The notes: a model not told the origin generated them from the sequence alone. A stretch of 64,000 nt of DNA from Nocardia tengchongensis (GCF_018362975.1 NZ_CP074371.1:1860001-1924000), one strand, 5' to 3'; counted from the first letter of the stretch, positions 18,321 to 28,443 are shown. Made by a program: numbers and translations.

Positions 18321-19262
18321 GTGACTGGGGTGGGGACGGTGGCAACGCGGGCGATCGCACTGATCGGCCTCGTCATGCTGGCTGTCGTCGCACTGCGCGG
18401 GTACGTTCCGGGAACCGGAGGACCTGCATCGCCGCATCCGTCGTCGGCGGTTTCACTGGCGTTGATGCCGGTGCTGCTGCTGGTCTCGATGGTGATCCTG
18501 GTGGCGGGTGTGATCAACAGCCGGCACCGGCTGCCGCTGGCCATGCCCGAACCCGATCGCGAGGACCTGGTCCGCGGGCCGGGCCTGAAGCGGCTGGGGC
18601 TCGCGGTGGTGATCGGCGTCGCGGCGCTGGCGCTGATCGTGACCGCGGTGCTGTCGATCTACCTGGTGATGCCGGCCCGGCAGGACGGGACCGGCGCACA
18701 GCCGACGGTCGCGCCCACCGGAACCGCGCAACAACCGCTGGAAACCGCCGCGCCGACCCCGGACTCGGTGCCCGAGCCGTCGCTGAGCGGCACCGCGCTG
18801 CTGCTGGTCGGCATCACCGCGACGGTCCTGGTGCTGATCGCCATGACCGGTCTGGTCGTGGTGGCGGTGAGCTCCAATCGCCGTCCCGCGCTGAGCCGGA
18901 CGCCGCTGCCGCAGCCCACCCCCACCGAGGCGGTCTCGCTGGCCAAGGTGGCGGAGATGGGCCTGGCGGCCATGATCGCGCCGGGTCAGGATCCGCGCAC
19001 CGCCATCATCGCCTGCTACGTGGCCATGGAAAGCGGCCTGGCGCAGGCCCGGGAGGTCGCGCCGCTGGCCTCCGACACCCCGTCCGAGGTGCTGGCGCGC
19101 GCCTTCGATCGCGGCTTCCTGCACGACGCGTCGGCGCGGGAACTGGTGTCGCTGTTCGAGGAAGCCCGCTTCAGCCCGCACTCCATGCTGGAGTGGCAGC
19201 GAATGCGGGCCGAGCAGCTGCTGCGTATCGTATTGGCAGATCTGCAGGGGCTGGCGGCATGA
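18321..19262 (+). CDS. DUF4129-domain membrane protein, first gene of MoxR operon
   Basis: 313-aa membrane protein with about four transmembrane segments: IALIGLVMLAVVALRG, LALMPVLLLVSMVILVAGVI, VVIGVAALALIVTAVLSIYL and LLLVGITATVLVLIAMTGLV. A Pro/Thr-rich loop (about residues 130-155) separates segments three and four. The cytoplasmic C-terminus resembles DUF4129 (DPRTAIIACYVAMESGLAQA, ARELVSLFEEARFSPHSM). GTG at 18321 is selected because AGGAG lies five bases upstream. DUF4129 proteins accompany MoxR-DUF58 systems in actinobacteria; no biochemical role is known. Confidence 0.75.
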   Translation: MTGVGTVATRAIALIGLVMLAVVALRGYVPGTGGPASPHPSSAVSLALMPVLLLVSMVILVAGVINSRHRLPLAMPEPDREDLVRGPGLKRLGLAVVIGVAALALIVTAVLSIYLVMPARQDGTGAQPTVAPTGTAQQPLETAAPTPDSVPEPSLSGTALLLVGITATVLVLIAMTGLVVVAVSSNRRPALSRTPLPQPTPTEAVSLAKVAEMGLAAMIAPGQDPRTAIIACYVAMESGLAQAREVAPLASDTPSEVLARAFDRGFLHDASARELVSLFEEARFSPHSMLEWQRMRAEQLLRIVLADLQGLAA

Positions 19263-19311
19263 GAGTTGTTGTCGCGGTGGGGCTCCCATGGCGCAGGGCG
19301 GGGGGTCTGCC

Positions 19312-19812
19312 ATGAATCGAAGCGCGATCGTGGTCGGCGCGGTGCTGCTGGCCGTCCTGTTGGAACTCATCGCCCTCGGCAACCAGCGCGACAGCCTGCT
19401 GCTCCTCACCGGGATTCCGGTGGCCGGTGCGCTGGGCCTGCTGGTGTGGTCGCTGGTGGAGCGCGCGCGGCGGCTCGCCCCCGTTGCCGAGGACAACGAC
19501 ATCGACAACGGACCCGTCGAGATGCTGCGCCGCTGGCAGGCGCGCGCCACCATGCTGGCCGACCGGTCCGAGGGCACCCGCGCCGACTGGGACCGCCACC
19601 TGCGGCCCTTGCTGGCCAAGGAGTTCGAGCTGACCAGCGGGCATCGGATGAACAAGAACCGCCGTGCCCTCGAAGTGGCGGGACAGCTGCAGTTCGGCCC
19701 CGAACTGTGGCGCTGGGTGGACCCGGCGAACTCGGCGCTGCGCGACGAAGTCAATCGCGCACCGGGCCGCCCCGCCCTCGACGAGATCCTGCGTCGGCTA
19801 CAAGACATGTGA
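19312..19812 (+). CDS. Membrane protein of MoxR operon, function unknown
   Basis: 166-aa protein with two N-terminal hydrophobic helices (AIVVGAVLLAVLLELIALG and LLLLTGIPVAGALGLLVWSL), then a charged cytoplasmic domain (VEMLRRWQARATMLADRSEG, DWDRHLRPLLAKEFELTSGH). ATG 19312 is preceded by a GGGGGG ribosome-binding run; an ATG at 19288 in the same frame has none. Equivalent small membrane proteins sit beside moxR in M. tuberculosis (Rv3689-Rv3695 region). No named domain recognised. Confidence 0.7.
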   Translation: MNRSAIVVGAVLLAVLLELIALGNQRDSLLLLTGIPVAGALGLLVWSLVERARRLAPVAEDNDIDNGPVEMLRRWQARATMLADRSEGTRADWDRHLRPLLAKEFELTSGHRMNKNRRALEVAGQLQFGPELWRWVDPANSALRDEVNRAPGRPALDEILRRLQDM

Positions 19813-19832
19813 GATGAGATGCGAGAGTTGCC

Positions 19833-20795
<963 letters not shown>

Positions 20796-20802
20796 GGCGC
20801 GC

Positions 20803-22077
20803 ATGAGGCATCGCGACACCACCGCCTCCGTCGAGGCCGAATTGCGCTGGCGGCCCGCGCCGCTGGTCTTCATGCTGGCCGCCGTGTCCGCTCCCGCGCT
20901 GGTGCTGGCGGTGATCCTGGGCAAATGGCAGCTGGTGGTGTTCGCCGCGCCCATGCTCGGGGTGCTGGCCTCCGCGCCGCTGCAGCAGTCGCGCACCCGC
21001 ATCCAGATCGATGGGTCCGGGGTGCTGCGCTGCTTCGAGACCGAAGAGGTGGTGCTGACCGCGGCCGCCTTCGTGGAGAGCGGGCACGCGCTGCTGCGCC
21101 TGCATCCGGAACCGCTGCCGGACATGGATATCCATGTCGAGGAGACGGTGGACTCCGGGGCCTCCCCGGCCGGGCTGCGGCTGGCGCTGTCCGCCGCGCG
21201 GTGGGGACGCTATCCGGTGCCGATGCGGGTGTCGGCGCTGAGTCCGGCCGGGCTGGCGGTGGCCTCGGTGCGGCTGCCCGCGGGGGAGCTGTTCATCTAC
21301 CCGATCACCGATCCGCAGCGCATGCGGTTGCCGCGCACCGAACTTCCCGAGCGCATGGGTTCGCACCTGACCCGGCGGCACGGGCCCGGCGTGGAGTACG
21401 CCGATATCCGCCCCTACACCCCGGGCGATCAGCTGCGCACGGTCAACTGGCCGGTGAGCGCACGCCGCGGGCAACTGTTCGTGACCGAACGCTTCACCAA
21501 CCGGGCCGCGGATGTGGTTGTGCTGGTGGACACCTCGATGCAGGCCCCGGGGCCCGCCTCGGACTCGCTGGAACTGTCGGTGCGCGGCGCGGCGCAGGTG
21601 GCGCAGTCCGCGCTGCAGGCCGGCGACCGGACCGCGGTGGTCTGCCTGGGCCGGAATCCGCGCTGGCTGCGACCCGATATCGGCCGCCGCCAGTTCTATC
21701 GGATCGTGGACGCGGTGCTCGACGTCGGCGACGAGCACATCCTCACCCAGGGCACGCTGGCGCCGCACTCCGCGGTCCCGATCGGCGCGGTCATCGTCGC
21801 CTTCTCCACCCTGCTCGACACCCAGTTCGCCTTGGCCCTGATCGATCTGCGCAAGCGCGGCCACGTCGTGGTGGTGGTCGACGTGCTGCGCGGCCCGCCC
21901 TTCGACGACGGCCTGGACAACACTCTGGCCCGCATGTGGCAGCTGGAACGCACTTCCATGTACCGCGACATGGGCACCGTCGGCGTCGACATCGTGCCCT
22001 GGCCCGCGGACACCCGGCTCGATCAGGTCATGCGGCTGCTGCCCGCCCACCGCCGTACCGTGAGGGTTCGCCGATGA
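20803..22077 (+). CDS. DUF58 (VWA-like) protein, MoxR partner
   Basis: 424-aa protein. Two N-terminal hydrophobic helices (FMLAAVSAPALVLAVILG, LVVFAAPMLGVLASAPL) anchor it. A beta-rich middle region follows, then the DUF58 signature EYADIRPYTPGDQLRTVNWP leading into a VWA-like fold with the MIDAS-like sequence VVVLVDTSMQ. It is predicted to be the client or adaptor of the upstream MoxR. The stop overlaps the next start by 4 bp (ATGA). Confidence 0.88.
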   Translation: MRHRDTTASVEAELRWRPAPLVFMLAAVSAPALVLAVILGKWQLVVFAAPMLGVLASAPLQQSRTRIQIDGSGVLRCFETEEVVLTAAAFVESGHALLRLHPEPLPDMDIHVEETVDSGASPAGLRLALSAARWGRYPVPMRVSALSPAGLAVASVRLPAGELFIYPITDPQRMRLPRTELPERMGSHLTRRHGPGVEYADIRPYTPGDQLRTVNWPVSARRGQLFVTERFTNRAADVVVLVDTSMQAPGPASDSLELSVRGAAQVAQSALQAGDRTAVVCLGRNPRWLRPDIGRRQFYRIVDAVLDVGDEHILTQGTLAPHSAVPIGAVIVAFSTLLDTQFALALIDLRKRGHVVVVVDVLRGPPFDDGLDNTLARMWQLERTSMYRDMGTVGVDIVPWPADTRLDQVMRLLPAHRRTVRVRR

Positions 22078-22499
22078 CGAAGTTCCTGGCCGTGCTGTCC
22101 GGAGTGCTGCTCGCGGGCGCGGTGGCCGTCGTGCTGCCCTGGGCCGCGCTGCCGGTGGCCGTGCTGGCTGCGGCCGGCTGGCGGTGGCGGGTGGCCGCGG
22201 TGCTGGCCGCGCTGGCGGCCATGGCGGCCGTGGCCTGGATCGGGACCGGGGCGCTGGTGGCGGGCGGCATCGGGCTCGTCGCGACCACCTACCTGCTGAA
22301 CACGGCGACCGTGTCGGCCCCGGCGGGCGTGGTGCCGACCACCATTCCGTCGGTGACCGGCGCACTGGTGTTCACGGTGGCCGCGGGTGCGGCGACCGTG
22401 CTGCCGGCCGGGCTCACCTGGGTGCCGATCCTGGCGCCGTTCGCCGTGATCGTATTGTACGCCATGCTGGTTCGCGGGCTGTCCGACGACCGGGTCTGA
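22074..22499 (+). CDS. Small multi-pass membrane protein, last gene of MoxR operon
   Basis: 141 aa, almost entirely hydrophobic, with about five short helices rich in Ala, Val and Leu (for example FLAVLSGVLLAGAVAVVLP and WVPILAPFAVIVLYAML). No soluble domain and no family recognised. It is translationally coupled to the DUF58 gene, so it belongs to the MoxR membrane complex by context only. Confidence 0.7.
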   Translation: MTKFLAVLSGVLLAGAVAVVLPWAALPVAVLAAAGWRWRVAAVLAALAAMAAVAWIGTGALVAGGIGLVATTYLLNTATVSAPAGVVPTTIPSVTGALVFTVAAGAATVLPAGLTWVPILAPFAVIVLYAMLVRGLSDDRV

Positions 22500-22555
22500 C
22501 CGGCGACGTCGAAAAATCGCTTCGCGCCGGGGCGGCGGACTGCTTCACTCGCGGC

Positions 22556-23101
22556 ATGAACGAAGAACAGATGGTCCGAACCTCGAAGCGATTGTCGCGG
22601 CATCTGCGGCACGCGCCCGAGGCGATCGGCCTCACGCTGGACTCCGCCGGGTGGGTGGAGGTCGACGCCCTGCTCGCGGCCCTGGCCGCGTACGGGCGCC
22701 GGGTCACGCGACCCGAACTGGACGAGGTGGTGGCGCGGAACAACAAGCGCCGCTTCGAATTCGATGCGACGGGGACCCGGATCCGCGCGAGTCAGGGACA
22801 CAGTGTCGACGTTGACCTGGAGTACCGGGCGACCACGCCGCCCGGAACGCTCTACCACGGCACCGTTGCCGCGGCCTTGCCCGGAATTCGCGCCGAAGGG
22901 CTGCTGCCCATGCGCCGCCACGACGTCCATCTGTCGGCGGATACCGAGACCGCCGTCAAGGTGGGGTCGCGTCGTGGCAGACCCATCGTGCTGACCGTGG
23001 ACGCCGCCGCGATGCACCGCGACGGACACGAGTTCCGGGTCAGCGCCAATGGGGTCTGGCTGGTGGCTGCCGTCCCGCCCGGTTACCTGACCGGACTCTG
23101 A
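22556..23101 (+). CDS. kptA: RNA 2'-phosphotransferase (Tpt1/KptA family)
   Basis: Removes a 2'-phosphate from RNA by ADP-ribosyl transfer to NAD+. 181 aa with the family hallmarks: SKRLSRHLRHAPEAIGLTLD, VVARNNKRRFEFD, the NAD-binding YHGT (GTLYHGTVAA), HDVHLSADTETAVKVGSRRG and a C-terminal NGVWLVAAVPPGYL. In eukaryotes the substrate is spliced tRNA; bacterial substrates are still debated. The gene stands alone, 56 bp after the MoxR operon. Confidence 0.9.
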   Translation: MNEEQMVRTSKRLSRHLRHAPEAIGLTLDSAGWVEVDALLAALAAYGRRVTRPELDEVVARNNKRRFEFDATGTRIRASQGHSVDVDLEYRATTPPGTLYHGTVAAALPGIRAEGLLPMRRHDVHLSADTETAVKVGSRRGRPIVLTVDAAAMHRDGHEFRVSANGVWLVAAVPPGYLTGL

Positions 23102-23159
23102 GCCGGTAGGCAGAGTCCTTCAAAGCGCCGAGCAGGACGGAATCCACTGCGGGCCACGG

Positions 23160-23507
23160 CTATTGGAGGGCGGGTGGCATTCGGGTCGGCTTGATGCGGC
23201 CGGCGTCGATGAGCGCCCGGAATGCCGCGGCTTTGCGCGCGCACTCCGCGACCGGGCAGCGGCGGTGCTGCTGCATGGTGCGGTGGGCTTCCTGGACGCC
23301 CAGCGGATGATCCGGGGCGAGGTGCGACCAGGAAGATGGGGCGGTGGAGACCAACGCCATCGCGTTGTGCTCCTTGCTGATTCGATCTCGGATCCGCTCG
23401 ACCGAGAGCCGGTCCGGATCCTGGTGGGGGTGGTGCAGGCTCATGATGGCGATTGCCGTGACCACGAGCGTTGCGAGGGTGGCCGTGAACACTTGCCAGG
23501 CGGCCAT
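23160..23507 (-). CDS. Small single-pass membrane or secreted protein, unknown function
   Basis: 115 aa from ATG 23507 (AGAAGG eight bases upstream). An N-terminal hydrophobic segment (WQVFTATLATLVVTAIAIMS) is followed by a His-rich HHPHQDPDR and a polar domain holding the only two cysteines (RRCPVAECARKAAAF), spaced C-x4-C. No signal-peptidase site is obvious. It diverges from the AraC gene across an AT-rich promoter region. Confidence 0.55.
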   Translation of the reverse strand: MAAWQVFTATLATLVVTAIAIMSLHHPHQDPDRLSVERIRDRISKEHNAMALVSTAPSSWSHLAPDHPLGVQEAHRTMQQHRRCPVAECARKAAAFRALIDAGRIKPTRMPPALQ

Positions 23508-23577
23508 TCGTTCACCTTCTCCGTGTCTATCGGATGTAGTCAACAAGATATTCAGTTGGTAGCTAGATATTCACCCT

Positions 23578-24738
23578 ATGCCCCAAGACGTTACGCCTCC
23601 AGCGTGTCGTAGGTCAGAAGCAATCGAATTTCGGCCGCTTTCAGCAACTTCCCCGCCCGTTCCGCCGCGCGGCACGCTGGATGTTTGCGACTATTTCGAG
23701 GTGACGGACGGTCAGGCCCAGCTGCGCTCCATCACCAGTGCGGCACTCCTCGTCGAGTTCGCGGTCGGCCGCGGTCTTGGCACCGCTGATTTGCTGCGGC
23801 ACACCGGAATTCGGGAACGCGAGCTGATGGATTCGACCACCGAGATCACGCTCGCGCAAGAGTTGGCCCTGATGCGCAATGTGGTGGCCGGTGTCGGAGA
23901 CGAGCCCGGTATGGGGCTTATGGCCGGATTGCTCTGCCACCCACCGAGTCTCGGCGTGCTCGGCTTCGCCCTGATGAGCTGCCCCACCGTGCGTGACGCC
24001 GTGGATCTGGCCCTGCGCTACGCCGATCTGTCGTTCACCGTGGCCCGCCACCACCTTGTCGTCACCGGTGACGACGTCTCTGTCGTCCGCGACGACAGCG
24101 GGGTGCCCGCCGAGGTGCGCCGCTTCGCGGTGGAACGGGATGTGGCGGCCATCTGGACGATTCAGCAGGACGTGATGCCGCTGCGTCCGCCCATCACTCG
24201 GGTGGCCGTGGCCTTCCCGCCGCATCCGGTCTACGAGATGTTCGGGGCCATGCTCGGGGTCGAGGAGGTGGTGTACAACGCACAGCGCTCGGTTCTCACC
24301 GGACCGTCCAGTATTCAGTATCTGCCACTACCCCAGGCGAATACGGCCACCGCGCGCTTTTACGAGCAGCAATGCGCCGATCTGTTGCAACGCCGGAAAC
24401 GCCGGCAGGGCGTCAGCGGCCGGGTCCGGCAACTCCTCATCGCCCGCGGGGGAATAGCCGACCAATCGCGCATAGCCGCCGAATTGGACATCAGTGTCCG
24501 AACTCTCCGCCGCCGCCTGGCCGACGAGGGCACCACCTTTCGTGAATTATCATCCGAAACGGTCGGTTTGCTGGCCGAGGAATTCCTCGTGGCGGGCATG
24601 ACCGTCGAACAATCCGCACTGCGCCTCGGCTACGCCAGCGTCTCCGCCTTCACCTCCGCCTTCCGGGCGTGGAAAGGCCAGTCGCCCGGGCAATTCGCCC
24701 GGGAGAACCGGGGCCGGGTCGCGACCCGCGGGGCCTGA
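23578..24738 (+). CDS. AraC-family regulator with arabinose-binding-like N-terminal domain
   Basis: 386-aa regulator of the OruR/ArgR-like group. An N-terminal domain of PF12625 type (TSAALLVEFAVGRGLGTADL, HPPSLGVLGFALMSCPTVRD) is followed by a C-terminal double HTH (IAAELDISVRTLRRRLADEG, QSALRLGYASVSAFTSAFRA, WKGQSPGQFA). The ligand is unknown. The ATG at 23578 has no clear ribosome site, and the first 40 residues look non-domain, so a start up to about 120 bp downstream (GTG near 23700) is possible. Confidence 0.8.
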   Translation: MPQDVTPPACRRSEAIEFRPLSATSPPVPPRGTLDVCDYFEVTDGQAQLRSITSAALLVEFAVGRGLGTADLLRHTGIRERELMDSTTEITLAQELALMRNVVAGVGDEPGMGLMAGLLCHPPSLGVLGFALMSCPTVRDAVDLALRYADLSFTVARHHLVVTGDDVSVVRDDSGVPAEVRRFAVERDVAAIWTIQQDVMPLRPPITRVAVAFPPHPVYEMFGAMLGVEEVVYNAQRSVLTGPSSIQYLPLPQANTATARFYEQQCADLLQRRKRRQGVSGRVRQLLIARGGIADQSRIAAELDISVRTLRRRLADEGTTFRELSSETVGLLAEEFLVAGMTVEQSALRLGYASVSAFTSAFRAWKGQSPGQFARENRGRVATRGA

Positions 24739-24847
24739 CTCGGAAGTCGCGGCGATCTGTCCGATTCCACGCGGACAGGACAGACCGACCGGGACGATGG
24801 TCTCAATTTCGCCGCGCAGTCCGGGAGCGGGCGGCAGAATTTCAGCT

Positions 24848-25516
24848 ATGCCCCGATCGGCCCCGCCAATCGTTGCCGCCGAGACCTTCACCCGCGCGGT
24901 GCAGCCGGTGCTCCCGGTGGGCGACGGCCTGGTGCTGCGGCCGTGGCTGCGGCGGGACGGACCAGAGGTCTACGCGGCCTTCCAGGATCCGGCCATCGCC
25001 CGCTGGCATGTGCGCACGGCCGACACCGTGGAGGAGGTCGGCGACTGGGTGGACGCCTGGGCCCGATCCTGGAGCAGTGGGACCGCGGCCAATTGGGCCG
25101 TCGCGGACAGCCGGAGCGGCAGGTTGATGGGCCGCGCCTCGCTCCATCACATGGAGCTGTGGCACGGCGAGGCAGCGGTGGCCTACTGGGTGGTCCCGAC
25201 GGCGCGCGGGCGCGGCATCGCGCCGCGGGCGGTGGAGGCGCTGGTCGGCTGGGCCTTCGAGGTGGCCGGATTCCATCGCATCGAACTGCGCCACTCCGTG
25301 CACAACATCCAATCCTGCAGCGTGGCCCACAAATCCGGCTTCGTCCTCGAAGGCATCAACCGCAGCGCGGGCCTGCACACCGACGGCTGGCACGACATGC
25401 ACCTGCACGCCCGCATCCAGCCGGCCCGCGCCGCCGAACCGGCCTGCGCGCACCACCTTCCGTACGACGCGGTCCCCGAGGCCGCCACCCAGCCGGTCCA
25501 CCGACTGCGGCGCTGA
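24848..25516 (+). CDS. GNAT-family N-acetyltransferase (RimJ/RimL-like)
   Basis: 222-aa acetyltransferase. The acetyl-CoA loop PTARGRGIAPRAVEALVGWA and the following HRIELRHSVHNIQSCSVAHK / GFVLEGINRS are typical of the RimJ/L-type GNAT fold. A C-terminal tail of about 30 residues (RAAEPACAHHLPYDAVPEA) is extra. The substrate cannot be told. ATG 24848 lies 109 bp after the AraC gene on the same strand. Confidence 0.8.
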   Translation: MPRSAPPIVAAETFTRAVQPVLPVGDGLVLRPWLRRDGPEVYAAFQDPAIARWHVRTADTVEEVGDWVDAWARSWSSGTAANWAVADSRSGRLMGRASLHHMELWHGEAAVAYWVVPTARGRGIAPRAVEALVGWAFEVAGFHRIELRHSVHNIQSCSVAHKSGFVLEGINRSAGLHTDGWHDMHLHARIQPARAAEPACAHHLPYDAVPEAATQPVHRLRR

Positions 25517-25540
25517 CCGTGCCGGGACGCCGGCGCGATA

Positions 25541-26080
25541 TCAGTGGTCGGTTTCGATCCGCAACGCGGTGATGGTGCTCGCCAGACCCTCGTACTGGTT
25601 GGTGAGCAGGACGATCTCGATCAGCCGCTGCTCGTCGTAGTGCGCGGCCAGCGCCTTCCAGGTCTCGTCGTCGAGGTCGCGGGTGGCGACCAGCTGGTCC
25701 ACGGCGGTGAGCAGCGCGCGTTCCTTGTCCGACCAGCCCGCGGCCGCGGACCCCTCCCGGAGCCGGTCCAGGATCTCGGGGGTGACGCCCGCCCGGCGAC
25801 CCAGCCGGATGTGGTGGTCGGTCTCGTACTCGCATTGGCGCAGATGCGCGACGCGCAGGATGACCAGTTCGGATTCGTAGCGGCGCAGCTTGCCCCCGGG
25901 CATCAGCCGCCCCGAGAAGTGCAGCCAGCCGCGGAACAATCCGCCGGTCCGGCCCAGGGTGCTGAACAGGTGGGCGTCATCGGTCCCGGCGGCGCGGGAA
26001 AGCGCCTGCCAGACAACCCAGTTGACCGGACCGAGCTCCCGCAGCCGGCCGGGAGCGATGCGTGGCTTCGTCGACACCAT
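25541..26080 (-). CDS. Carboxymuconolactone decarboxylase / AhpD-like family protein
   Basis: 179 aa, PF02627-type helical fold. The motif HLRQCEYETDHHIRLGRRAG carries a Cys and a downstream His but no CxxC pair, so it is closer to the gamma-CMD-like proteins than to true AhpD peroxidases. Further family elements are KERALLTAVDQLVATRDLDD and LIEIVLLTNQYEGLASTITA. ATG 26080 chosen because the fold begins with KPRIAPGRLREL; longer in-frame starts overlap the gntR gene. Confidence 0.75.
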   Translation of the reverse strand: MVSTKPRIAPGRLRELGPVNWVVWQALSRAAGTDDAHLFSTLGRTGGLFRGWLHFSGRLMPGGKLRRYESELVILRVAHLRQCEYETDHHIRLGRRAGVTPEILDRLREGSAAAGWSDKERALLTAVDQLVATRDLDDETWKALAAHYDEQRLIEIVLLTNQYEGLASTITALRIETDH

Positions 26081-26135
26081 GTCACCAGTCAACACCCTGT
26101 CTGGGCCACCCGCCAGCGCAGCGGGTGACGGCGCG

Positions 26136-26888
26136 TCATTCCCGCACGGCTCGAGCCAGTCTGGTGAGCTCCAGGGCGCGGCGGGCACGGGTCAGCACGT
26201 GTGCGCGGGAGCTGGCCAGGTGGGCGAGCAGGGCCCGCAACGCGGTCTCCAGGTCCCCGGCGAGCAGGTGCTCGGCGATAGCGATGTGGTCCTCGGCCAT
26301 CGCGGCGATGCGGCCGGGGGTGGGCATGTCCAGGGAGCGCACCGGACGCACCCGCGCCTGCACCGTGGACAGTGCGTCGGCCAGCGCGGAATTGCCCGCC
26401 GCCAGCAACAGTGTCGTGTGAAAGCGTTCGTCGGCGCTGATGAGTTCCGCGTCGGGCTCGGGCGGGTGCTCGCGCAACCGCCGCCAGAATTCGAGTTCGT
26501 GGCGCACCGCGGCGGTGTCGAACGGCTCGACGGAGCGCGGCGTTTCGGCCCGGCTGACCGGGGCCACGATTTCCGGGAGACCCGCCGCGGTGGACTGCAG
26601 CCGCTGGATTCCCCTGGCCTCCAGCACGATCCGGAGTTCGTACAGGTCGCCCAGATCGTCCACCCGCGGCCGGTACGGGTAGAGGCCGTCCGTGTGGCGT
26701 TCCAGCAGCCCGTCGGACAGCAGCCGCGCCAGCGCCTCCCGGACCGGGGTGCGGGAGACGCCGTAGGTCTCGGCGAGACGTTCCTCGCCGAGCCGTTCGG
26801 TCGGCACCAGCACCCCGGCCGCGAGATCGCGCTGCAGGGCCCGGTAGACCCGCTCGGACAACGGAATGCGCCCCCTGCGCGCGTTCAC
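26136..26888 (-). CDS. GntR-family (FadR/FCD) regulator at the end of the urt operon
   Basis: 250-aa regulator: winged-helix domain (residues about 8-75: LSERVYRALQRDLAAGVLVP, LAETYGVSRTPVREALARLL) and a helical FCD domain (about 85-225). Starts at GTG 26888, only 12 bp after urtE, so it is probably co-transcribed with the urea transporter genes and may autoregulate them. A palindromic element upstream of urtA (31949-31981) is a plausible target. The effector is unknown; urea or a breakdown product is a guess. Confidence 0.82.
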   Translation of the reverse strand: MNARRGRIPLSERVYRALQRDLAAGVLVPTERLGEERLAETYGVSRTPVREALARLLSDGLLERHTDGLYPYRPRVDDLGDLYELRIVLEARGIQRLQSTAAGLPEIVAPVSRAETPRSVEPFDTAAVRHELEFWRRLREHPPEPDAELISADERFHTTLLLAAGNSALADALSTVQARVRPVRSLDMPTPGRIAAMAEDHIAIAEHLLAGDLETALRALLAHLASSRAHVLTRARRALELTRLARAVRE

Positions 26889-26900
26889 GCCGGTGTCCGA

Positions 26901-27593
26901 TCAGATCGCCATGGCCAGGCGCACGGCCGATTCCGCGCCCGCGCCGCCCTCCCCGGAGGAGGTGACGCGGCCCGAGCGCAGCACGTAGAACTGCTGCGCG
27001 GCCTGCAACGCGAAACCGATGTGCTGCTCCACCAGCAGCACGCTCAACCCGCCGCGGGCGGTGAGATCGATGATGGTGCGCTCGATCTCGGCGACCACCG
27101 ACGGCTGGATGCCCTCGGTCGGCTCGTCCAGGATCAGCAGTTTCGGTTCGGTGATCAGGGCGCGGGCGATGGCCAGCTGCTGACGCTGGCCGCCGGAGAG
27201 CAGCCCGGCCTTGCGGGTCAACAGTTCCCGCAGCGCCGGGAACAGGTCCAGCGCCTCGGCGACCAGTTCCTTGCCGCGTTTGCGGCCGTCCGCCACCACC
27301 TGCAGGTTCTCCATTGTGGACAACTGTGGAAAACTCTGCTGCCCCTGCGGTACGTAGGCGATGCCGCGCTTGACCCGCCGTGACGGCGACAGCTTGGTGA
27401 TGTCCTCGCCGCCGAAGCGGATCCGCCCCGACTTGGCGGGCAGCAGTCCGACCGCGGCGCGCAGCAGCGACGTCTTCCCGGCCCCGTTGTGGCCCATGAT
27501 GGCGGCCACGCTGTTGTCCGGAACCGTCAGGGACACACCGTGAATCACCTCGGTCCGGCCGTAGCCGGTGTGTAGATCAACGAGTTCCAGCAT
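26901..27593 (-). CDS. urtE: Urea ABC transporter ATP-binding subunit UrtE
   Basis: Second ATPase of the urea importer, LivF-like. 230 aa with Walker A MGHNGAGKTSLLRA, signature LSGGQRQQLAIARALI, Walker B LLILDEPTEGIQPS (the EGIQPS form is typical of UrtE) and H-loop VLLVEQH. ATG 27593 lies inside the 3' end of urtD (17-bp overlap). Confidence 0.92.
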   Translation of the reverse strand: MLELVDLHTGYGRTEVIHGVSLTVPDNSVAAIMGHNGAGKTSLLRAAVGLLPAKSGRIRFGGEDITKLSPSRRVKRGIAYVPQGQQSFPQLSTMENLQVVADGRKRGKELVAEALDLFPALRELLTRKAGLLSGGQRQQLAIARALITEPKLLILDEPTEGIQPSVVAEIERTIIDLTARGGLSVLLVEQHIGFALQAAQQFYVLRSGRVTSSGEGGAGAESAVRLAMAI

Positions 27594-28443
27594 TCGTGGC
27601 CTCCTTCGCCTCGTCCGATTCGGGCTCCGTGCCGGTGGCTGCGGTGTCCGCGGTGGGCGGCAGTTCGCCGGCCGCGGCGGTACCGAGGTAGACCTCCTGC
27701 ACCTTCGGATCGGCCTGCACCTGCTCCACCGTGCCCTCGCTGAGCACCCGGCCGCTCGCCAGCACGGTCACCGATGTGGCGAACGCGCGCATGAAGTCCA
27801 TGTCGTGCTCGACCACGATGACCACCCGCTCGCCGCCGATGCGGCGCAACAGGTTTCCGGTCTCCTCGCGTTCCTCGGCGCTCATGCCCGCCACCGGTTC
27901 GTCCAGCAGCAGCACCGACGCGTTCTGCACCAGCAGCATGCCGATCTCGAGCCACTGCTTCTGACCGTGCGCGAGCACCCCGGCGGGCTTGTCGCGCAGT
28001 GCGGTGAGGCCGATGGTTTCCAGCGCCTCCTCGATGGCCGGTAGCACCGACTTGCGGCGGCGCAGCAGGGTGAGCGCGGACCGTCCCGCGCCCGCCGCGA
28101 TATCCAGGTTCTGCAACACGGTGAGCTGTTCGAACACGCTCGCGGTCTGGAAGGTGCGGCCCACGCCCAGGCGCGCGATCTGATGCACCTTGCGGCCGAT
28201 CAGTTCGGCGCCGCTCTTCTGCGCCGAGCCGGTCGCCGGGACCAGGCCGGTGATGGCGTCGATGAGGGTCGTCTTGCCCGCGCCATTGGGTCCGATCAGG
28301 AACCGCAGATCGCCTTGCAGGACGGTGAGGTCCACGTCGGAGACGGCCTTGAAGCCGTCGAAACTCACCGAGAGGCCGCGGATCTCGAGGTACTCGCTGT
28401 CCATGCCGGCGTTGCCGCCGAGCTTCGGTTCGGGTGCGGTCAT
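27577..28443 (-). CDS. urtD: Urea ABC transporter ATP-binding subunit UrtD
   Basis: First ATPase of the urea importer, LivG-like. 288 aa: Walker A IGPNGAGKTTLIDAITG, the LivG-type VGRTFQTASVFEQLTVLQNL, signature LAHGQKQWLEIGMLLVQ (AHGQKQWLEIGM is characteristic of UrtD), Walker B VLLLDEPVAGMSAEEREE. The C-terminus extends about 30 acidic, Thr/Glu-rich residues beyond the domain. ATG 28443 overlaps the urtC stop (ATGA). Confidence 0.92.
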   Translation of the reverse strand: MTAPEPKLGGNAGMDSEYLEIRGLSVSFDGFKAVSDVDLTVLQGDLRFLIGPNGAGKTTLIDAITGLVPATGSAQKSGAELIGRKVHQIARLGVGRTFQTASVFEQLTVLQNLDIAAGAGRSALTLLRRRKSVLPAIEEALETIGLTALRDKPAGVLAHGQKQWLEIGMLLVQNASVLLLDEPVAGMSAEEREETGNLLRRIGGERVVIVVEHDMDFMRAFATSVTVLASGRVLSEGTVEQVQADPKVQEVYLGTAAAGELPPTADTAATGTEPESDEAKEATNAGTR

